Assembly: GCA_037126765.1 (NCBI GenBank)
Contig: JBBCBC010000016.1
Location: 10,962,728 to 11,026,727 of the forward strand
Length of the DNA stretch: 64,000 nt
Origin: Stenogyne calaminthoides
Taxonomy: Eukaryota; Streptophyta; Magnoliopsida; Lamiales; Lamiaceae
Direction of reading: 5' to 3'
In this document: in pieces, positions 23,433-35,146 of the stretch
Numbering within the stretch: position 1 is the stretch's first letter
Layout: each line of letters opens with the position of its first letter
The notes under the pieces: generated by a model
What the model was told of the DNA's origin: nothing
The model's database searches: none
The model's input: only the letters and a program-made list of their open reading frames with translations
Position numbers and translations under genes: made by a program

Positions 23433-25260
23433 TGTTGGGATTATTTGAAAAGTATGTTTTTTACTTTGTATAATCGGTTGAATTTTCGAGACTTATTTCT
23501 TTGAAATAAATTGTTTATCGCGATGCTTTAAATATGATTGAATTTTATATATATTTCTTTGCATAAATGTTCAATAATTAAATGACGTGTTACATTGTAG
23601 TTAATTTAGTGATACCGGATCACGAAGATTAAATTAACAACCCCTTATGGCGAAAAAGTACGCCATTCACGACCTAGATGGAAATGAACAACCATCGCGA
23701 AAGGTTGAGGTGTAAAGGCTCGATTGGTTTGTCTTGACCAAGATATTACACTAGTGCATGATCTTGTTTGAATAGGACCTCTGAGGAGGATAAATTATTC
23801 AGAATCGAACAAGGAAGAATTAGACCTCGATTGGTTCGTTGTTTTTAATCTTTGTCTCTTAAATAGGATCACGTGGGATTGGTAACTATTGCTTTGACTT
23901 ATCATGGGTAGCTTAATCGGAGAGATTCAATACTTTTTATCTTGGGCAATATTATTGGTCACATGTGATTGCTAAGATTTAATCGAAGAATCGTGCAAAA
24001 CGCTTTGTTTGGTTTGCCCCCTTGGGAGGTTCATAAGTTTTATCATACCAAATCTTGCAAGTGGAATTAGTTTCCGGTATGGATAATAATGTTGAACCGA
24101 TTTCCTCGACCAAGGACAAAAGATATTAATTAACGGAAAGCTATTTGGTGGCTTGAATTAATTAATGGGCTAGATAATCTTAAACACGGAAATAATGGCG
24201 GGAGCCATATTGGTGTAATATGGGTTAAGATGGATAGTGCAATATTAATTATGTAGTGGGATTAATTAATATTTATGGGCTTGAATTATATTGTGGCTCA
24301 ATATTAGATATTCAAGATCCATTAGAAGGTCCAATCTTAATTCTCCTAAAGGCCCCCTGAGTAGCCCAACAAATAGTCCAATAACTGAAAAGGTGATTAA
24401 AATAAAATAAATATTGTTGCTTAATTTTCCAAGTATTAGTTTCGAAATATATAGATATGTTGGGAGAAAGATTTTCTTTGAATTTTGTTATGGAATGAAG
24501 ATATGTATTTTTGGAATACAAGATTATCTCATTAAATTCAAGAAATCTCTCACTAGCTTATTTATATAGTAAATTTCGAAAAAGATGAAAATATAGTGGG
24601 CAAGAAAGATTTTCTTGAAAAGATATTATGGAAGATATGTATTTCTTGAAATACAAGAATATCTCATAAATTCAAGAAGATCCAAATCTTGGATTCTTGC
24701 ACTAAATTTTCGAAAATCCATATATTAGAGGAAGTGGGATTTTTGTTGAATATTTTAATTATGGGAAAAAGAATATAGGAGATATATTCAAGATTTCTTG
24801 GTGACCAAGAAAAGTCTTTTTCGACATTGATTTTCTACTAAAATTTCGGCCACCCTCCCTCTTATAAATAGGGGATGATTAGTTCATTCCCAAGTACAAT
24901 TCCATGTGCTGGAAATATTAGCAAATCCACAAAGGTGGTGCAACAAAGTTTATTTTTTCCTTTTGTTAATTGTTCGCGAGTATCCTTCCACGGAATGTCG
25001 AAAGCAAGGGCTAAGGGAATACTTGGGAAGTCCTTTTGGTTAGTCCGTCCGATCAAGTCCTTTGCTTATCCCGAGAGGTACGTTCACGTAAACCCGTAGA
25101 TTCCGCATGCGTAGGTTTTACGTGGCTTTTTATATGCATGATATGTTGTTGTAATTATTATTTGAATTAATATAGGATTAATTCATGCTAGTAATAATTA
25201 ATGAATTAAATTTGTATTTAAATATTCACCCGAATAGATCGTGCAACTCATTCCCCAACA
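23433..25260 (+). mobile_element. COP-C 5' LTR
   Basis: TGTTGGGATTATTTG...TTCCCCAACA. A TATA-like CTTATAAATAGGGG lies at 24861-24874, matching 32164-32177 in the 3' LTR. It is immediately followed by ATCGTATCGAGCC, a damaged version of the TGGTATCAGAGCC primer region. Confidence 0.88.
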
Positions 25261-25559
25261 ATCGTATCGAGCCTTTGTTTAAGACTCTCAATTTTTAAAT
25301 TTTAATTTATTTCATGGACATTAAATTTGAAATTGGATAGTAGAACTATTAGATCTCATTTTGCGGTATCCAATTGTCATGGATTTTAATGTTTTATTTT
25401 GCATGCATATAAACTGTGGTTTTTAAATTCGATTTGTTCGGATTTGTTTTGCCTCGTGAGAAAATCCACGAGTAGACTAGGATTTGTTTGATTTGATCAA
25501 TATAATAGACTAGTCTAAATCTAGGTTTTTTATTTTTTGTAAATAAATTGTAACCGGAT

Positions 25560-25915
25560 CGGGAACGAAGAGACGAAGAATTAAATGACTAAAATCGAGA
25601 ACCAGCGTAGCGGGCTTAGCGTATTGTAACGGCACACACATATGGTATAAGGCGAGCAGGCGGCAAGACGAGAGATGAGGGCAGCAAGACGGGCGGTCTG
25701 CGCTTCCAGTCAGCGGGATGGGGCGGCAAGGGCGCGTTGATATGGCGCCGCCGAGGACTTGATGGCGAAGGCGGATCTGTTGCCGCCATCGAGACCCGGC
25801 CGATACTCGCTGAGAAAGACTGGCGGCACGGCCCGCCCGGCGGTGTCGAGGGTACCTTAGGTCGCCCTAGGCTGAGTGGCGGCGGATGCGGCGTGCATCA
25901 TTGAGCGAAATTGGC
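25560..25915. other. GC-rich island in the COP-C leader
   Basis: Same position as the COP-B island, after the shared ATAAATTGTAACCGGATCG flank, with words such as GGCGGCACGGCCCGCCCGG. Little similarity to the COP-B island at base level. No gene recognised. Confidence 0.65.
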
Positions 25916-26697
25916 GTGGCGTGTTCGAGGAGATTTAAGTATTTTTTTTTTCGAGGCGAATGAGTGGGAGAAATTGAGGCGTGTTTTTTTCAAGATCAAG
26001 CCAAGAAAAATCAAACCATGACAATTGGATAATTTGTGCCCAATATGTTTATTTTTCACGTTATGCTTGATTTATTTGTGCTATCTTATGCTTTATTTAA
26101 TTTGTTTAAATGTGTTTGCATGAGGGTTGCCAAATTGAAAAATCTCAACTTCAAAATTACTAAGTATGTTTTAAATAATTAATTGACAATTTTATTAGGA
26201 TAATAAAATTGAATTAATTTTGACCTCCATGATTTATTTATTTGTGAATTCTTTTGGAGAAATTCCCCCAACGGGACGGTCAAAAGATAGGTATCACATG
26301 AATGAATTCCAAACGGATGATTGTGGGTTATTACTAGTGGCGACGATGACCCTCCCAACGAGGCTCGATCAAAGCGAAATAGTAATCTTGTATTTAATCA
26401 TGGTTATTACTTAGGTATAAAATTGATATGCATATTCTTCTCAAAGTCCCTGTCCAATTTTATATTGGTCAAGTGGGAGCCAACTATTAATCTGGATATT
26501 AAAGGTTTGTGCGTTCTTGTTTGTAACTTTCGCTTGAATGTGTTTAAATAATGACCCACCCAACGTGGCTTATTTAAACTGTTTTGAGATGTTGGCTGAT
26601 GCATGTTCATATTTTTTTGAGAATTTAATATGATGCATGTGATCAAACCTTGTGATAATTTTGAGCTTATGCATATTATTGTTTATTTCAGTTCATC

Positions 26698-27830
26698 ATG
26701 TCGCAACCTTTTAATCCTTTGTTATATACACTCAAAGAACACCAATTATCCGGAGAAAACTATAATGTTTGGAACGAAATATGATGCATGTCCTACTGCG
26801 CAAAAAAACATTATTGGATTCTTGATGTACCCAAGCCACGTAAGTTTCTTGATGAATCAATCGATGCGGCAAGACTTGAGTATAATTTTTGGGGAGCAAA
26901 GCCAATGAACCCATGAAACGTGTAATCTTGACTTCACTGTCTGATGATTTGAAACACGTTCATGAAGTTGTTGAGTCCGCTGCGGAAATTATGCAAAGTC
27001 TTGAAGAAATGTTTTCAACAAAAAGACCGCATGATCGATCGGTTTAAAAATGACGACGTGGCTAGGAATAGCCGAAAATGGTTGAGGAACACCAGAAGGG
27101 AGCATGTTCTCGAGTCAAACACCATTTTTTTCAAACCGCTTATCTCGGAACTAAGTATTGTGATGAGGCCCAAATCAATTTCATTTGCTTACTCGCCAAG
27201 GAGCTTCAATGAATTTTCTTTGTGGTTTTGTGATGAGTGATCACATGTTTACCATGGATAATCTACAAGAAGCCTTGGAGAAAGTGGAGAAGCATTTAGG
27301 AAAGAAAGACGAAGCATTGGTGACCAAAAGTCTTTTCTCGAGATCTAGGCCAGTGGAAGGCAAGTCACAAGAAAAGGAAAGTGGTCAGAACCAAAGCAAG
27401 CTCATCATTAAGAAAAGTGAGAAAAAAGACTAAGAATTGGTTGGGTGTCAAGAAAGAACCAAAAGGAATATGTTTCAATTGCGGGGAGAAAGGACATTGG
27501 AGGTCAGCCTGTTCCAATCCCAAAAGGAAAGGAAAGAAAGGTAATCCTCACTCACTAGTTGTTGAAACTTGTTTAGCGGCGTATGCCTCCCATTTGTGGG
27601 TGGTGGATACGGGATCCACTAATCATATTTGTTTCACATTACAGGGGTTCAAGCGGACCCGGCAACTTAGTGGGAGTGAGGACCTCATCACACTGGGCGA
27701 TGCTACGAGAGTGGCAGCTGAAGCAGTGGGAGAAGTGCACCTGTCTTTTGAAGACAGTGTTATAATTTTGAGATTTCTTTACGTTCCGGATTTTAGAAAG
27801 AATTTGTTTTCAGTTTCTAAACTTTTATGA
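26698..27830 (+). pseudogene. COP-C gag and protease
   Basis: Gag begins MSQPFNPLLYTLKEHQLSG and stops after about 27 codons; matching gag sequence continues in other frames (WILDVPKPRKFLDESIDAAR near 26820, SAAEIMQSLEEMFSTKR near 26975). The frame 27381-27830 holds the zinc knuckle CFNCGEKGHWRSAC, then the protease active site WVVDTGSTNHICF and YVPDFRKNLFSVSKLL. Gag forms the particle, the aspartic protease matures the polyprotein. At least three frameshifts. Confidence 0.85.
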
Positions 27831-27900
27831 TGGATATTTGGTTACTTTTTAATAAATTTGTTACCATTTTTCTTTTGATAAATTTATCTGTCATGGAACG

Positions 27901-29060
27901 TTGTTGAATGATCTCTATACAATTAACTGTGCACACCACTCACGAAATGTATCCTATAACACATCAATTGTTTCCGAGAAAAGAAAAACGTTCATCAGAC
28001 GTGAACGAGACACTTCTTTGGCATCTAAGATTGGGTCATATAAATCCAAAGAGGATCCAAAGGTTGGTGAGAAACGGTTCACTGGGGCTTCTCCAAGTTG
28101 AACCGATTCCAACCTGCGAATGATGTTTGGAGAGTAATATGACCGAGAGGGCATTTGGAGCCAAGGGGAATAGGGCTAAAGAAGTGTTAAAGATCGTTTA
28201 CAAAGATGTGTGTAGTTCAATGTCAACCAAAGCAAGAGGTGGTTATGAGTAATTTTATTGATGATTACTCAAGGTACATTTTCCTTATGAAGCATGAATC
28301 TGAGACCTTTGAGAAATTCTAAGAATTTTAGGCTCAAACAGAGAATCACAAGGAAAAACATATCAAGTCTCTACGATCTGATCGTGGAGGCGAATACCTC
28401 AGCAATGAGTTTTTGAACTACTTATCTGATGAAGGGATTGTATCCCAGCTCACTGCACCCGGAACCCCTCAACAAAACGGGGTTGCAGAGCGAAGAAACA
28501 TAATTCTTTTGGAAATGGTTAGATCAATGATGAGTTATGGGGATCTTCCCGAGTCGTTCTGGGTCATACCTTGGAAAACAGCGACTTACATTCTGAACTT
28601 GGTGCTATCCAAATCGGTTCCCAAAACTGCTAAAGAATTGTGGACCGGGCACAAGCCTAGTATGAGACACATGAGAACTTTGGGGTGTCCGGCCTACATG
28701 TTGGACAAGGAAGCCGGTAAGTTGGATCCTCGATCAGAATTAAGGTTGTTTGTAGGATACCACGAGGGAACAAAATGGTGTATGTTCTATGGTCCCGAAG
28801 ATCAAAAGGTGGTCATCAGCACCCACTTTAGATTTTTGGAAGAAGACTATATGAACCAAAGAAAACCCAGAAGTGAGATTACCTTAAATGAGCTTAGAGG
28901 GCAAACCTCAATGCCAACTGTACTAGATGATATACCAAACGATACGCTTTCACAACCGGAGCCTCGTCGTAGTGGGAGGGTTGTTAGACAGCCCGAGAGA
29001 TTCATGGGATTAGGAGAGTCCTCGGACTTGATTCCCGGACAAGACGAATCAGACCCATGA
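27901..29060 (+). pseudogene. COP-C integrase
   Basis: 27908-28123 carries the pre-integrase motif LWHLRLGHINPKRIQRLVRN. After broken sequence (28124-28380), the core is read as DRGGEYLSNEFLNYLS and TAPGTPQQNGVAERRN, including the D and E catalytic residues. 28413-29060 is one frame of 215 residues through the C-terminus (LRTLGCPAYMLDKEAGKLDP, FRFLEEDYMNQRKPRSEITL). The first catalytic Asp lies in the broken part. Confidence 0.85.
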
Positions 29061-30710
29061 ACATATGACGAGGCACTCCAAGATAAGGATGCAGGTTCTT
29101 GGCAAACAGCAATGAAAGCCGAAATGGGTTCTATGTTTCATAATAGAGTGTGGGAGCTAGTCGAACCACTTAATGGGGTCAAACCCATTAGATGCAAGTG
29201 GGTATATAAGAGGAAAAGAGGACCGGACGGGAAGGTTGAAACCTTTAAAGCAAGATTAGTGGCAAAAGGTTACACTCAGAAAGAAGGGATCGATTATGAG
29301 GAAACTTTTTCGCCCGTAGCCATGCTTAAGTCCATATGTATTCTCTTATCGATTGCTGTGCATTTCGACTTTGAAATCAGGCAAATGGATGTCAAGACAG
29401 CTTTCCTTAACGGAAGTCTTGATGAAGAGATCCATATGCAACAACCCCAAGGCTTCATTGAAACAGGCCAAGAACACCAAGTTTGTAAGCTCAAGAAGTC
29501 CATTTACGGACTCAAACAGGCATCCAGAGCTTGGAACCAAAGTTTTGATCATGTAATAAAGTCTTATGGGTTTGATCAAAACGAGTTCGAAAGTTGTGTG
29601 TATAAAAAGCGTGTCGGAACTGCATTGGTATTCTTAGTACTATACGTAGATGACATTGTGATCATCGGGAACGATGTGAAGGTGTGGTCAGACGTAAGGG
29701 CATGGCTTTTCAAAATAGTTTGATATGAAAGACTTAGGGAAAGCCGGACACATCCTTGGGATCAAGATCACTCGAGATCGCAAGAAAAGGATGATCGGGT
29801 TATCGCAAGTTTCATACATAGACACTTTGTCTTGAAATGCTTCAAAGATGCAAGATTCCAAGAAAGGATTAGTACCTTTCGGACTTGGAATCCATCTATC
29901 CAATAAAATGTCCCCTAAGCGCAAAAAGGAGATAGATGACATGAAAGGTATTCCTTGTGCTTGGTACCGTCGGAAACCTTATGTATGCAATGTCGCGGTA
30001 CGAGACCGGATATCCGCTTTGCCAGAGGCATGGTAGCAAAATATCAAAGTAACCAGGAAAAGCGATTGGATGACGATTAAAAACATTCTAAAGTGTCGAA
30101 AAAGAACTCGGGATAGAATGTTGATTTATCGATCGATACTTCAATCCCCATCAATTTACACGGACTCGGATTTCCAATCGATTTAGATTCCGTGAATTAT
30201 CTCGCCTCGGTTAGTGTGTTTCCATTTGGGAAGTGTAGCCATCAAATGGACGAGTGTGAAGCGTAAATGCATCACCGACTCAACCATGGAAGTCGGGTAA
30301 AGAATCGCCAGGAAGCGGTGAAAGAACCGATTGGGCTCTAGATCTTCTTAGTGGACTTGGATGGTGTTCAATTTGTCTAGCAATATCGCTAGGCGGTTGC
30401 AAATTCAAGAGAACCAAGAGTCCACGAGTCAAACAAACACATTAAAGGAAAGACATCTTATACGAGAAATCGTTAAGAGGGAGATATAGATGGCAAAGAT
30501 AGAGTCCGAGGACGACCAGCAGATCCATTCACAGCGTCGCGCGCCTCGAATACATTCGAGAGACATGTGAGTGGAATGGGTGTCAAGACAGTTTGCTAAT
30601 CTGCTTTGAGTATAAGTGGGAGAAATTATTAGGTTCGTGTAGGTGACATTAGATGTCATGGACTATGCGAGACATGTTGTAGTATACTTAAAAGCGGCGA
30701 TTTTGTGTAT
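29061..30710 (+). pseudogene. COP-C reverse transcriptase and RNase H
   Basis: 29112-29723 is a 203-residue frame with [40 protein letters not shown] and the catalytic YVDD (29643-29654). It then shifts frame; DLGKAGHILGIKITRD is read near 29735. From about 29900 to 30700 RNase H is only traceable in short pieces. COP-A's fragment at 10498-11179 is a paralogous copy. Confidence 0.85.
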
Positions 30711-30721
30711 AAGTGGGAGAT

Positions 30722-32562
30722 TGTTGGGATTATCTTTGAAAAGTATGCTTTTTACTTTGTATAATCGAAATGAATTTTCGGACTTATTTATTGAAATAAA
30801 TTGTTTATCATCGATGCTTTAAATATGATTGAATGTTATATATATTTCTTTGATAACTGTTCAATAATTTATGCGTGTCACATCAGTAGTTAATTTAGTG
30901 ATACCGGATCACGTAAGATTAAATTAACAGTTCCCTTAGAATCGAAAAGTACGCCATTCCGACCTAGATGGAAATGAACAACCATCGCGAAAGGTTGAGG
31001 TGTAAGGCTCGATTGGTTTGTCTTGACCAAGAGATTACACTAGTGCATGATCGATCTTGTTGAATAGGACCCTGAGGAGGATAAATTCTTCTTAACTTAA
31101 CAAGGAAGAATTAGACCTTAGTGGTTCATTGTTTCTTAATCTTCGTCCCTTAAATAGGATCACGTGGGATTGGTAACTATTGCTTTGACTTATCATGGGT
31201 AGCGAATCGAGAGATTCAATACTTTTTATCTTGGGCAATATTATTGGTCACATGTGATTGCTAAGATTTAATACGAAGAGAATCGGTGCAAGCACGCTTT
31301 GTTTGGTTTGCCCCTTGGGAGGTTCATAAGTTTTATCATACCAAATCTTGCAAGTGGAATTAGTTTCCGGTATGGATAATAATGTTGAACCGTTCCTCGA
31401 CCAAGGACAAAAGATATTAATTAACGGAAAGCTATTTCAGTGGCTTGAATTAATTAATGGGCTAGATAATCTTAAACACGGGAAATAATGGCCGGGAGCC
31501 ATATTGACTGTAATATGGGTTAAGATGGATAGTGCAATATTAATTATGTAGTGGGATTAATTAATATTTATGGGCTTGAATTATATTGTGGCTCAATATT
31601 AGATATTCAAGATCCATTAGAAGGTCCAATCTTAATTCTCCTAAAGGCCCCCTGAGTAGCCCAACAAATAGTCCAATAACTGAAAAGGTGATTAAAATAA
31701 AATAAATATTGTTGCTTAATTTTCCAAGTATTAGTTTCGAAATATATAGATATGTTGGGAGAAAGATTTTCTTTGAATTTTGTTATGGAATGAAGATATG
31801 TATTTTTGGAATACAATATTATCTCATTAAATTCAAGAAATCTTCCACTAGCTTATTTATATAGTAAATTTCGAAAAAGATGAAAATATAGTGGGCAAGA
31901 AAGATTTTCTTGATTTTCTTGAAAAGATATTATGGAAGATATGTATTTTTTGAAATACAAGAATATCTCATAAATTCAAGAAGATCCAAATCTTGGATTC
32001 TTGCACTAAATTTTCGAAAATCCATATATTAGAGGAAGTGGGATTTTTGTGGAATATTTTAATTATGGGAAAAAGAATATAGGAGATATATTCAAGATTT
32101 CTTGGTGACCAAGAAAAGTCTTTTCCCACATTGATTTTCTACTAAAATTTCGACCACCCTCCCTCTTATAAATAGGGGATGATTAGTTCATTCCCAAGTA
32201 CAATTCCATGTGCTGAAAATATTAGCAAATCCACAAAGGTGGTGCAACAAAGTTTATTTTTTCCTTTTGTTAATTGTTCGAGAGTATCCTTCCACCGGAT
32301 TGTCGAGCAAGGGCTAAGGGAATACTTTGGGAAGTCCTTTTGGTTAGTCCGTCCAATCCCGAAGTCCATCCCATCCCGAGAATGCGTTCACGTAAACCCG
32401 TAGATTCGCATCGAGGTTTTCGTGGCTTTTTATATGCATGATATGTTGTTGTAATTATTATTTGAATTAATATAGGATTAATTCATGCTAGTAATAATTA
32501 ATGAATTAAATTTGTATTTAAATATTCACCCCAAATAGATCTGTGCAACTCATTCCCCAACA
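30722..32562 (+). mobile_element. COP-C 3' LTR
   Basis: Starts TGTTGGGATTATCTTTG right after the polypurine tract and ends CCCCAACA, where COP-B gag resumes. Compared with the 5' LTR it has identical blocks of 200-300 bp separated by short indel-rich clusters. Confidence 0.88.
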
Positions 32563-33070
32563 ACTACACCTAAACCAGAAAAGCCAAATGATGAGTCAAC
32601 TAAAACTGTTAAGAAGGAGTATGCTGACTGGGAGCGTTCCAACGAAATGGCAAAGTGTACCATCTTGGCTTCAATGTCAGATGTGTTGCAACACCAACAA
32701 CAAAACGTTGAAACCGCTGCAGACATCATGACTAGTCTTAAAGTGATGTTTCAACATCAGAACCATGTGGCTCGTCAGATCACCATGAGGGACTTGCTCT
32801 CTATGAAATGGTGGAGGGAACGCCCGTCACGTTCTCCAGATGATGGCTCACCTTAACAAGCTTGAGGTACTTAGCGCTGAATACGATATTGAGACCCAAA
32901 TTGATTTCGTGCTCCACTCTCTGCCAAAAAAATTTGAACAGTTCAGGCTGAACTACCAAATGAACAATCAGAAGTTCTCGATGTCTGACCTATTGCAAGC
33001 TTTAGTCTCGGCAGAGGCGATATTGGGGCAAAAGAGAGTGCCGATTAATTTTAAAAAAAAATCTAATTAA
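32563..33070 (+). pseudogene. COP-B gag, resumed after COP-C
   Basis: Reads PKPEKPNDESTKTVKKEYAD, then MAKCTILASMSDVLQHQQQN, SLKVMFQHQNHVARQITMRD, and in a second frame (32840-33070) DIETQIDFVLHSLPKKFEQF, a conserved copia gag domain. One frameshift lies near 32810. It ends in an Lys-rich run at about 33065; pol and the 3' LTR of COP-B are missing beyond this point. It is much better preserved than the COP-A gag. Confidence 0.85.
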
Positions 33071-34290
33071 AGAGAGTGTGAAGATGAGGATAAAATTGGA
33101 ATGGTGTGCACCTTAAAGTAAGAGTGAAAATGTGTATTATCTTAGAGTAATAGTGCACTTAAAATGGTACTAGGGAGTAATTTTCCTAATTTTTAATTGT
33201 GGTTCTCAATTTAATAGATAAATAAATACTCGAACTTCATTGGTTCAAATATTAAAAAAAAAAGCCTATGCAAATTAAGAATCTACACTGAAAAATAAGA
33301 ACGTAACAATTTTTGGAACAAAAAATGGAGTTAAAATGAGCCCAAACGAGCCAAAATAAGATTCAAAGAGTGCATACATCGGAAAACAGCTTAAGAAGGC
33401 CGGAAAACCACCTCCATGCGCCCGGAAACCGCCTGACGCGCGACGGACGCTCTACCAGGCACCAACACGTGATGTCACATTCCGACATGGGGTACCACGC
33501 GCCGGATGAAGGTCGTGCATGCATTGCACGCGCTTTGCTGACATCATCTTACGTCAGATGCGTGTTTTCCACGCGCCGCATGGTCTGACTCCTGGTTCGA
33601 GAGCAGTCGACCCCGGTTCAGCGGTTCGCCGCCGGTTCAGGTCGATTTTGTTCGGTCCAGACCAAATCCAAATATTGTTTCAGAAATTTGCAACTAGGTC
33701 CTTACAGAAGTTCAAATTCTCGAAAGAAAAACCCCCAAATTCTCTGAAACTTTGCGATTTGGTCCCAAAAATGTGAAAAACTTCTGGAAGTTCATATCTC
33801 ATTCGTTTCTCAACCAAAATTAATGAATAATATACCGTTGGAATCTTCTTTCAACGTAAATCAACTCAGTACCAAGAACATACCAAAATTCATTTTTACT
33901 ATTCGCAATTTGCAGTCAAAGCTCACGTTTTTTTTCAAAAAATAATTTAATTCTCTTAAACGGCTTGGCCAAAAATTATGAAATTTTGTAAATATCATCT
34001 ACACCATACTAGCAACGTATAGTAAAAATTTCAGGCCCTAATTTCACCATTTCAGAAAATTTGCGGATCTTGTGCGGGTCGAACTAGATGAAACACAAAT
34101 TTCTATAAAATTCGCGCAAAGGCAAAACGGTAGAACTACCTCCGAGTTCTTTGTAGTATAAGGACACATATGTGTTTACTGTAAGTACATGTATGTGTTA
34201 CTAATAGTTCGTGGTAGTTTTTTTTATAGTTTTTTGTCCTTAAGCCACTACAATCTCATTATCTTTTGTACTTAAAACTTTAAAAAAATT
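33071..34290. other. Intergenic, unclassified repeat-like DNA
   Basis: No gene recognised. 33380-33660 is GC-rich with ACGCGC and GCGCCG words and could be part of an LTR or DNA transposon. 33780-34090 has sequence of the kind found in plant LTRs, but I cannot place it. The frames 33370-33588 and 33519-33776 are probably chance. Confidence 0.4.
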
Positions 34291-34379
34291 GTTCTTATAA
34301 TGATTTCAGATTGTGGTGGCTTAAGGTTGGTGGTTAGTTTTGTTGAATACTATGTGGGTGAAACAACTTTATTGGTTCA

Positions 34380-34500
34380 TTTTGCAGTTGGTGTATCATT
34401 TTGGATGGTATATTGGTGTTTCAGTGTTGGTTTATTTTGTATTGGATGGTATATTGGTGTTTCATTGTTGGTTTATTTTGCTTATATTGGTGTGTCAGTC
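34380..34500 (+). repeat. Short tandem repeat, ~51-bp unit
   Basis: TGGATGGTATATTGGTGTTT occurs twice (about 34402 and 34453), each followed by CA(G/T)TGTTGGTTTATTTTG, with a partial third copy. A 78-codon frame across it encodes a hydrophobic repetitive product and is not believed. Confidence 0.65.
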
Positions 34501-34539
34501 TTGATAAGTGAGATAGCATTACATATTGGACATTGACGA

Positions 34540-34625
34540 AGTGGAATAACTCAAGCGGTTAGAGCACCACTGCCTATGCCGTGAGGTTATGGGTTAAAGT
34601 CACCATTTGCCCGAACAAAAATAAA
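34540..34625 (+). mobile_element. SINE-like tRNA-derived sequence
   Basis: TAACTCAAGCGGTTAGAGCA resembles a tRNA A box region, and GAGGTTATGGGTTAAAGTC, 35 bp on, resembles a B box with some decay. An A-rich tail (AAAAATAAAAAAATT) follows. This is the form of a short tRNA-derived SINE. A decayed tRNA gene is the alternative. Confidence 0.45.
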
Positions 34626-34800
34626 AAAATTACATACTAGGACATTACTAATAAAACATTACATTAGATAACATTAGGACATTACTTATATGATGTTACA
34701 TTAGATAGCACTAGGACATTCGAGCTAGTACTTGGACAATACAAAAGAGTGTCAAAATAGGACTTACTTTAATATGCAAGAACTAACTAAACCACTGTAA
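34626..34800. other. Intergenic, ACATTA-rich stretch
   Basis: Irregular repeats of TTACATTAGATA and AGGACATTA. Nothing else seen. Confidence 0.4.
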
Positions 34801-34803
34801 GAT

Positions 34804-35146
34804 CCTAAATGCAAGAATAAAGAGTAGTACAATCAAAAACAGTTTTTTCAGCTATAATAGTTCCTTGATTTCTTAATAGTTCCTTGATTTCTTGAGCTAG
34901 TTTCTTCATCTCCTAAGCCAGCTTAGTGTTAGTGTCTTCACCTTGACCATCATTCTTGTCAACAACCCCTTTTGAGTTACCATCAGCCCACATAAATCAC
35001 ATCTACCACCTTCACTTAGGGAGTTATGAGATTTATGAAATAACTTTCCTTTACTTCTAGGCTTTTGAGAAATGTACGTACGACAAGTTTTCCACAATAG
35101 CAAATAAGGTTGTGTCGAATTCGAGTGGAAGATGAAGAAGAATTTG
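34804..35146 (-). pseudogene. GRF-type zinc-finger protein relic
   Basis: The minus strand reads CYCGKLVVRTFLKS in one frame (near 35100), then PRSKGKLFHKSHNSLSEGGR in a second, then MWADGNSKGVVDKNDG in a third. Together they have the order of a plant GRF zinc finger (CxCG, RT, a Gly/Arg-rich turn, then a CDxxxW-D end). A polar tail EMKKLAQEIKELLRNQGTII follows, as is common in these small proteins. Two frameshifts, one stop and one expected Cys read as Ser make it non-functional. GRF fingers bind nucleic acid and many plant copies travel with transposons. Confidence 0.55.

Larger units (their letters stand above)
23433..32562 (+). mobile_element. Ty1/copia element COP-C, both LTRs present
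   Basis: LTRs at 23433-25260 and 30722-32562 (1828 and 1841 bp), degenerate primer site at 25261, leader with GC-rich island, gag from 26698, zinc knuckle, protease, integrase, reverse transcriptase and a polypurine tract (AAGTGGGAGA at 30711-30720). It splits the gag of COP-B. No clean 5-bp target duplication is visible (CTCTT on the left, ACTAC on the right). Many short frameshifts break the coding region, although long LTR stretches (for example 24241-24500 against 31530-31790) are identical. Confidence 0.88.

Noticed and set aside
23433..33070. An integrated plant pararetrovirus
   Set aside because: Domain order (protease, integrase, reverse transcriptase), LTRs and primer sites are those of Ty1/copia; no coat or movement protein is seen.
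34300..34536. A 78-residue hydrophobic, membrane-like protein
   Set aside because: It is generated by a short tandem repeat; no start context or homology is seen.
34540..34625. A functional tRNA gene
   Set aside because: The A and B boxes are imperfect, no cloverleaf closes and an A-rich tail follows, so a SINE-like remnant fits better.
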